Of a stretch of DNA of 64,000 nucleotides, positions 61,235 through 64,000 are shown piece after piece. Source of the stretch: Pseudobdellovibrionaceae bacterium (GTDB lineage: Bacteria > Bdellovibrionota > Bdellovibrionia > Bdellovibrionales > UBA1609); assembly GCA_030591685.1 (NCBI GenBank), contig JAUVAX010000010.1:1-64000 (forward strand). Direction: 5' to 3'. The translations under genes and the position numbers were made by a program. Positions within the stretch are counted from its first letter, which is position 1. Every line of letters starts with the position of its first letter. The notes beneath the pieces are model-generated. The model searched no databases. It was not told the origin of the DNA and saw only the letters and a program-made list of their open reading frames with translations.

Positions 61235-62260
61235 GCCATCACTGAGTTCATTAATGGCTTGGATGAAAAAATCTATATCTTGTTTTGTGGTGTCAAAAGA
61301 GCACATCCATCTAAGGGTCCAATTTGTTTCGTCCCAAACATAGAAAAAGCATTTATTTTTTAAGGGCTTTATCCAGGCCCTAGGCACTGAGGGGAAAACA
61401 CTGTTGGCTTGCACAGGGTGTTTAATTTTAATTTTTTTAAAGGGTTCAAGTTTTTGAAGTAAATATTTGGCCATACTGTGTTCGTGCCCTGCTATTTCAG
61501 GCCAAAGTTCAAACAGCTTTATAAATTGAGCCGCTAAAAACCTTGATTTACTTGGCAGTTGCATGGCTTGTTTACGTAAAAATTTAAAGTCTTTGGCTAA
61601 ATCTTTATTAAAAAATACGACCGCCTCCCCGAAAAGTAGTCCATTTTTTGTTCCACCAAAAGAAAGAGCATCGGGTTGAGCTATGTTTGTCAGTTCAAGA
61701 AGCGTTAAATTTAAATAGTGTGCGGCTAAGATATATCGTGCTCCATCGATATGTAGCTTTAATGAGTGCTTGAGGCATGTTTTTTTTATATCTTGAAGTT
61801 CTTCAATACTGTAAACGGTGCCCACTTCTGTGGGCTGAGTGATGGAGACACATCCAGGCTGGGTATGGTGCTGATCGCCTAGCCGAGTGAGTTTTTCTTC
61901 GATCTGTGGTGCGGTTAGTTTACCGTCAACACTTTTAATGACTTCAAGTTTACAACCAATAATGGCCTCAGGGGCCGCGCATTCATCTAAATTTAAATGT
62001 GATATATCTGTACAAATAACACTCTGGTAACTTTTTATAAGAGCTTTCAAACAAAGAACATTGGCTGCGGTGCCGTTGAAAACAAAAAAACTCTCTGACT
62101 GGCTACCGAAGTTTTTTTTAAAAAGTTTTAGAGCACATTTAGTAACACTGTCAGTGCCGTAACTAGGGGCATGGGAGTTATTAACATCGATAATAGATTT
62201 TAAAAATTCAGGATGAATACCAGAGTGATTGTCGCTGCCGAGTGATTTTTTAAAATGCAT
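61208..62260 (-). CDS. ltaE: L-threonine aldolase family (beta-eliminating lyase) protein
   Basis: 350 residues, fold type I PLP enzyme of the low-specificity threonine aldolase family, cleaving threonine to glycine and acetaldehyde. 'LGSDNHSGIHPEFL' (N-terminus), 'FNGTAANVLCLKAL', 'KLHIDGARYILAAHYL' and the PLP-lysine region 'ALSFGGTKNGLLFGEAVVFF' are diagnostic. It overlaps the arginase-family gene by 11 bases, so it is co-translated with it. Confidence 0.9.
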   Translation of the reverse strand: MHFKKSLGSDNHSGIHPEFLKSIIDVNNSHAPSYGTDSVTKCALKLFKKNFGSQSESFFVFNGTAANVLCLKALIKSYQSVICTDISHLNLDECAAPEAIIGCKLEVIKSVDGKLTAPQIEEKLTRLGDQHHTQPGCVSITQPTEVGTVYSIEELQDIKKTCLKHSLKLHIDGARYILAAHYLNLTLLELTNIAQPDALSFGGTKNGLLFGEAVVFFNKDLAKDFKFLRKQAMQLPSKSRFLAAQFIKLFELWPEIAGHEHSMAKYLLQKLEPFKKIKIKHPVQANSVFPSVPRAWIKPLKNKCFFYVWDETNWTLRWMCSFDTTKQDIDFFIQAINELSDGSADGLNEL

Positions 62261-63194
62261 AAGCGTTCATATAGCTATAAATAATTTGCGCCGCTAATTT
62301 ACTAGTACGATCGTCTAAATCAAGTGGTGGTGAGACTTCGTAAATACCAAGTGAGATAACATCGAGATGGCTAAGTAAGGCTTTGAAAAGTGGGAAAAAC
62401 ATTTCAGCAGTAAAACCGTTGGGCCAGGATTGACTACAGCCCATGGCTACGCTTGAAGAAAAGCAGTCAATATCTACGCTTATAAAGGTGGGGCGTTTTT
62501 TTTCTAACCAAGGTTGGAGCTCTTTAAGTATAAACTCAGTGCAGTTAAGGGGGCTATCTTGGATTGAGTTAAACTCAATAATCTTCGCACCCCTTTCTTT
62601 GCACCAGGAGTAGTGATTTAAACTATTGCATTGGGGTTGAATACCAATTTGTGCAAGATCAAATGAGGTTTCGTCATTGTAAAGTCTGTAAAAAGGGGTG
62701 CCACTGGAGAGGCCAGACTCTGAAGGTCGAACATCCAGGTGCGCATCGAAATTAAGAATAAGGGGCTTTTGGCCTTGTGTGCTTGTGTGTTTTAAAAAAG
62801 CACTTCCGTCAGGGTATCCATAATCATGACCTCCACCAATAGAGACCCACCTATGGCCTTTTTTTAAGTATTCATAGGAAGTGTTTTTTACGAACTCATG
62901 TCGTGATAAAAGGTCTAGGGAGGGGGTATTTAAATTACCCAGTTCATAAAGGGGTCTTGTTGATTTTTTAAACCCCGGGGTCATACGGTACAGTTGCTCG
63001 CGCACATGTTGGGGCCCGAGGTGGGCTCCTGGGCGGCCGTTATTAATTTTAATCCCTTCATCGTCAGGGTATCCGGCAAGTACAAGCCCAGGGCTATCTT
63101 GAGCAGACGTTGTGGGGGTTATTAAGTTGGCCAAGCGAGGATCTAGGTGGCTGGGATGCTGAGAGTATTTGCTTTCGGTGGGCAAAATAAACAT
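62250..63194 (-). CDS. arginase/agmatinase/formiminoglutamase-family hydrolase
   Basis: 314 residues of the ureohydrolase fold. Mn ligands: His123 ('GGGHDYGYPDG'), Asp150/His152/Asp154 ('LNFDAHLDVRP') and the 'SVDIDCF' pair. The pattern 'GRPGAHLGPQHVREQL' and 'GLSSGTPFYRL' resemble formimidoylglutamase (HutG), which would release formamide and glutamate in histidine breakdown; arginase is a second option. No other Hut genes are in the window. It begins two bases after the end of the upstream exported protein gene and overlaps the threonine aldolase gene. Confidence 0.82.
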   Translation of the reverse strand: MFILPTESKYSQHPSHLDPRLANLITPTTSAQDSPGLVLAGYPDDEGIKINNGRPGAHLGPQHVREQLYRMTPGFKKSTRPLYELGNLNTPSLDLLSRHEFVKNTSYEYLKKGHRWVSIGGGHDYGYPDGSAFLKHTSTQGQKPLILNFDAHLDVRPSESGLSSGTPFYRLYNDETSFDLAQIGIQPQCNSLNHYSWCKERGAKIIEFNSIQDSPLNCTEFILKELQPWLEKKRPTFISVDIDCFSSSVAMGCSQSWPNGFTAEMFFPLFKALLSHLDVISLGIYEVSPPLDLDDRTSKLAAQIIYSYMNAYAF

Positions 63195-63196
63195 TA

Positions 63197-63772
63197 TTAT
63201 TTTTTATTCACCGGAAGAAGATTGATGGTTCTAATCTTTTTTCCAGTAAGATTAAACACGGTGAGACTTAAGAGGCCATTAACAACTTGGATCCTTCCGG
63301 ATCCGCTGGAGAAGTTATCTGTAAAAATTATGGGCCATGATTTTTTAACCTCGTTAGGAGAAATATGATACTTAATAACTTTGTTAAGTTTAGGGGGAAG
63401 TGAGGTCGGCGTGGCTCCCGTGGTGTAATAATTAAGTGTGTTGAAGTCTTTAAAAACAAAATATTCAGAAAAAGGGGATCGCCAGGCCCCTAATATTTTT
63501 TTTAAACCAATGTATTTAATGGCGACCAATTTTACAGTTTGGTTAATAATATTTACATTGCCTTCACCATTAATGTAATCTCCGGAGCTGAGGCTGTTAA
63601 TGCTTTTTTTAATGCCGTTTGAGTTTGCTGAAATAATAAATGGAGTTTTGTAGTCCTCTAATTGGACGCAGGCTTTATGATCAATAAACTTAATTGTGCC
63701 TTTTATGGTGGCAGCAAGAGAGCAAAGGGGCGCAATTAAAATTGCTGCGGCAAGTAAATTTTTAATTTTCAT
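63197..63772 (-). CDS. exported hypothetical protein
   Basis: 191 residues with a signal peptide (MKIKNLLAAAILIAPLCSLA, cleavage after SLA). The mature part is beta-rich ('IKGTIKFIDHKACVQLEDYKTPFIIS', 'YINGEGNVNIINQTVKLVAIKYI'), suggesting an OB- or small beta-domain. I recognise no family. It is two bases upstream of the arginase-family gene, so it leads a leftward three-gene operon, though a periplasmic protein before two cytosolic enzymes suggests only transcriptional linkage. Confidence 0.72.
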   Translation of the reverse strand: MKIKNLLAAAILIAPLCSLAATIKGTIKFIDHKACVQLEDYKTPFIISANSNGIKKSINSLSSGDYINGEGNVNIINQTVKLVAIKYIGLKKILGAWRSPFSEYFVFKDFNTLNYYTTGATPTSLPPKLNKVIKYHISPNEVKKSWPIIFTDNFSSGSGRIQVVNGLLSLTVFNLTGKKIRTINLLPVNKK

Positions 63773-63850
63773 GTGTGGAAATTAATAGAAACCTCGCAAA
63801 AAATCAAAGGTTTATTAAGTTTAAGTTAAAAGGGCCTGCTGAACATTGCG

Positions 63851-64000
63851 TTAAACATCCACTCCACGCTTTGAAAAAACACTTTTTAGAGCCTCAAGGT
63901 GTGAGAGAGGGTAAAGCCCGACATGATCCCAGATGAGCTTTTTAAGCGCCTCTTTAGGGGTGAGCTTTTCAACGGTGACGAAGCGGTCATAAATATTGGC
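63851..64000 (-). CDS. C-terminal fragment of an unidentified gene
   Basis: An open frame of 49 codons enters from the right edge and ends with TAA at 63851-63853: 'ANIYDRFVTVEKLTPKEALK', then 'KLIWDHVGLYPLSHLEAL' and 'KSVFSKRGVDV'. Composition is protein-like and matches its neighbours' codon use. The family cannot be told from this fragment. Confidence 0.6.
   Translation of the reverse strand, partial: ANIYDRFVTVEKLTPKEALKKLIWDHVGLYPLSHLEALKSVFSKRGVDV

Noticed and set aside
1-64000. CRISPR arrays, transposases, prophage, toxin-antitoxin or restriction genes
   Set aside because: No repeat-spacer pattern, IS-like inverted ends or recognisable proteins of these types were seen.

Overview
The window is a gene-dense stretch of chromosome from a low-GC Gram-negative bacterium. 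The best guess is a member of the Bdellovibrionota or a related former 'deltaproteobacterial' lineage. This is inference from gene content: lysine-repeat (KKA/KKV) histone-like proteins, one with a SWIB domain; small zinc/basic proteins; a COX15-type heme A synthase (aerobic respiration); many short exported barrel-like or lipoprotein-like proteins; and TTG/GTG starts used freely. I see no prophage, transposase, CRISPR array, rRNA or restriction system. Almost everything looks like core chromosome. One tRNA gene, Arg(UCG), is present.

Layout. 0-1.4 kb: a CoA-transferase subunit cut by the window edge, coupled to an acetyl-CoA acetyltransferase. 1.8-4.5 kb: an exported beta-repeat protein, a lysine-repeat protein with a Cys/His module, and a small acidic-tailed protein. 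4.6-10.1 kb: a rightward run with a good promoter, miaB - bifunctional-nuclease-like - gamma carbonic anhydrase - guaB - guaA (tRNA modification and GMP synthesis). 10.1-15.6 kb: a HAMP-like membrane protein, tRNA-Arg, queF, a DUF2799 lipoprotein, two RNA methyltransferases, a small barrel and heme A synthase. 16-18.7 kb: a compact surface-polysaccharide cassette (glycosyltransferase, methyltransferase, DUF3473-type deacetylase). 18.7-24.3 kb: exported proteins, DUF523, a CPBP protease and an 888-residue exported protein of unknown function. 24.5-26.4 kb: NamZ-like muramidase plus a class II aldolase. 26.4-28.9 kb: a leftward signalling operon (response regulator, HDOD protein, histidine kinase). 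29.2-32.9 kb: APC permease - glutaredoxin - purK - purE. 33-35.2 kb: methyltransferase, DusC-like enzyme and EVE protein. 35.4-39.5 kb: fumC, LOG, an unknown, a zinc-ribbon basic protein and TauE. 39.6-44 kb: an exported PD-(D/E)XK-like protein, BolA, EttA, a frameshifted J-domain gene and the SWIB protein. 44-49.2 kb: map, ahcY, FMN reductase, alpha carbonic anhydrase and an acyltransferase. 49.2-52.3 kb: a leftward operon of cNMP-binding protein, AI-2E transporter, membrane protein and barrel. 52.3-58 kb: an intergenic stretch with a candidate structured RNA, a degenerate receiver protein, a formyltransferase-deacetylase fusion and an ABC-2 exporter. 58.3-61.2 kb: thioesterase, GreB, an MltF homologue without its catalytic glutamate, and a lysine-tailed peroxiredoxin. 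61.2-64 kb: threonine aldolase, arginase-family hydrolase, an exported unknown and a clipped unknown.

Themes. Several genes act on cell wall or surface sugars (NamZ, MltF-like pseudoenzyme, two polysaccharide deacetylases, a glycosyltransferase). Lysine-rich tails recur on unrelated domains (Cys/His module, zinc ribbon, SWIB, peroxiredoxin). I found no complete undescribed system. The observations most worth following are the MltF-like protein lacking its catalytic Glu, the Glu-to-Gln change in the NamZ-like enzyme, the formyltransferase-deacetylase fusion, the exported nuclease-fold protein, and the J-domain gene split at a C9 tract. ORF-track starts were moved where a Shine-Dalgarno (SD) sequence, lipobox, signal peptide or tRNA overlap argued for it; each move is explained in its entry.
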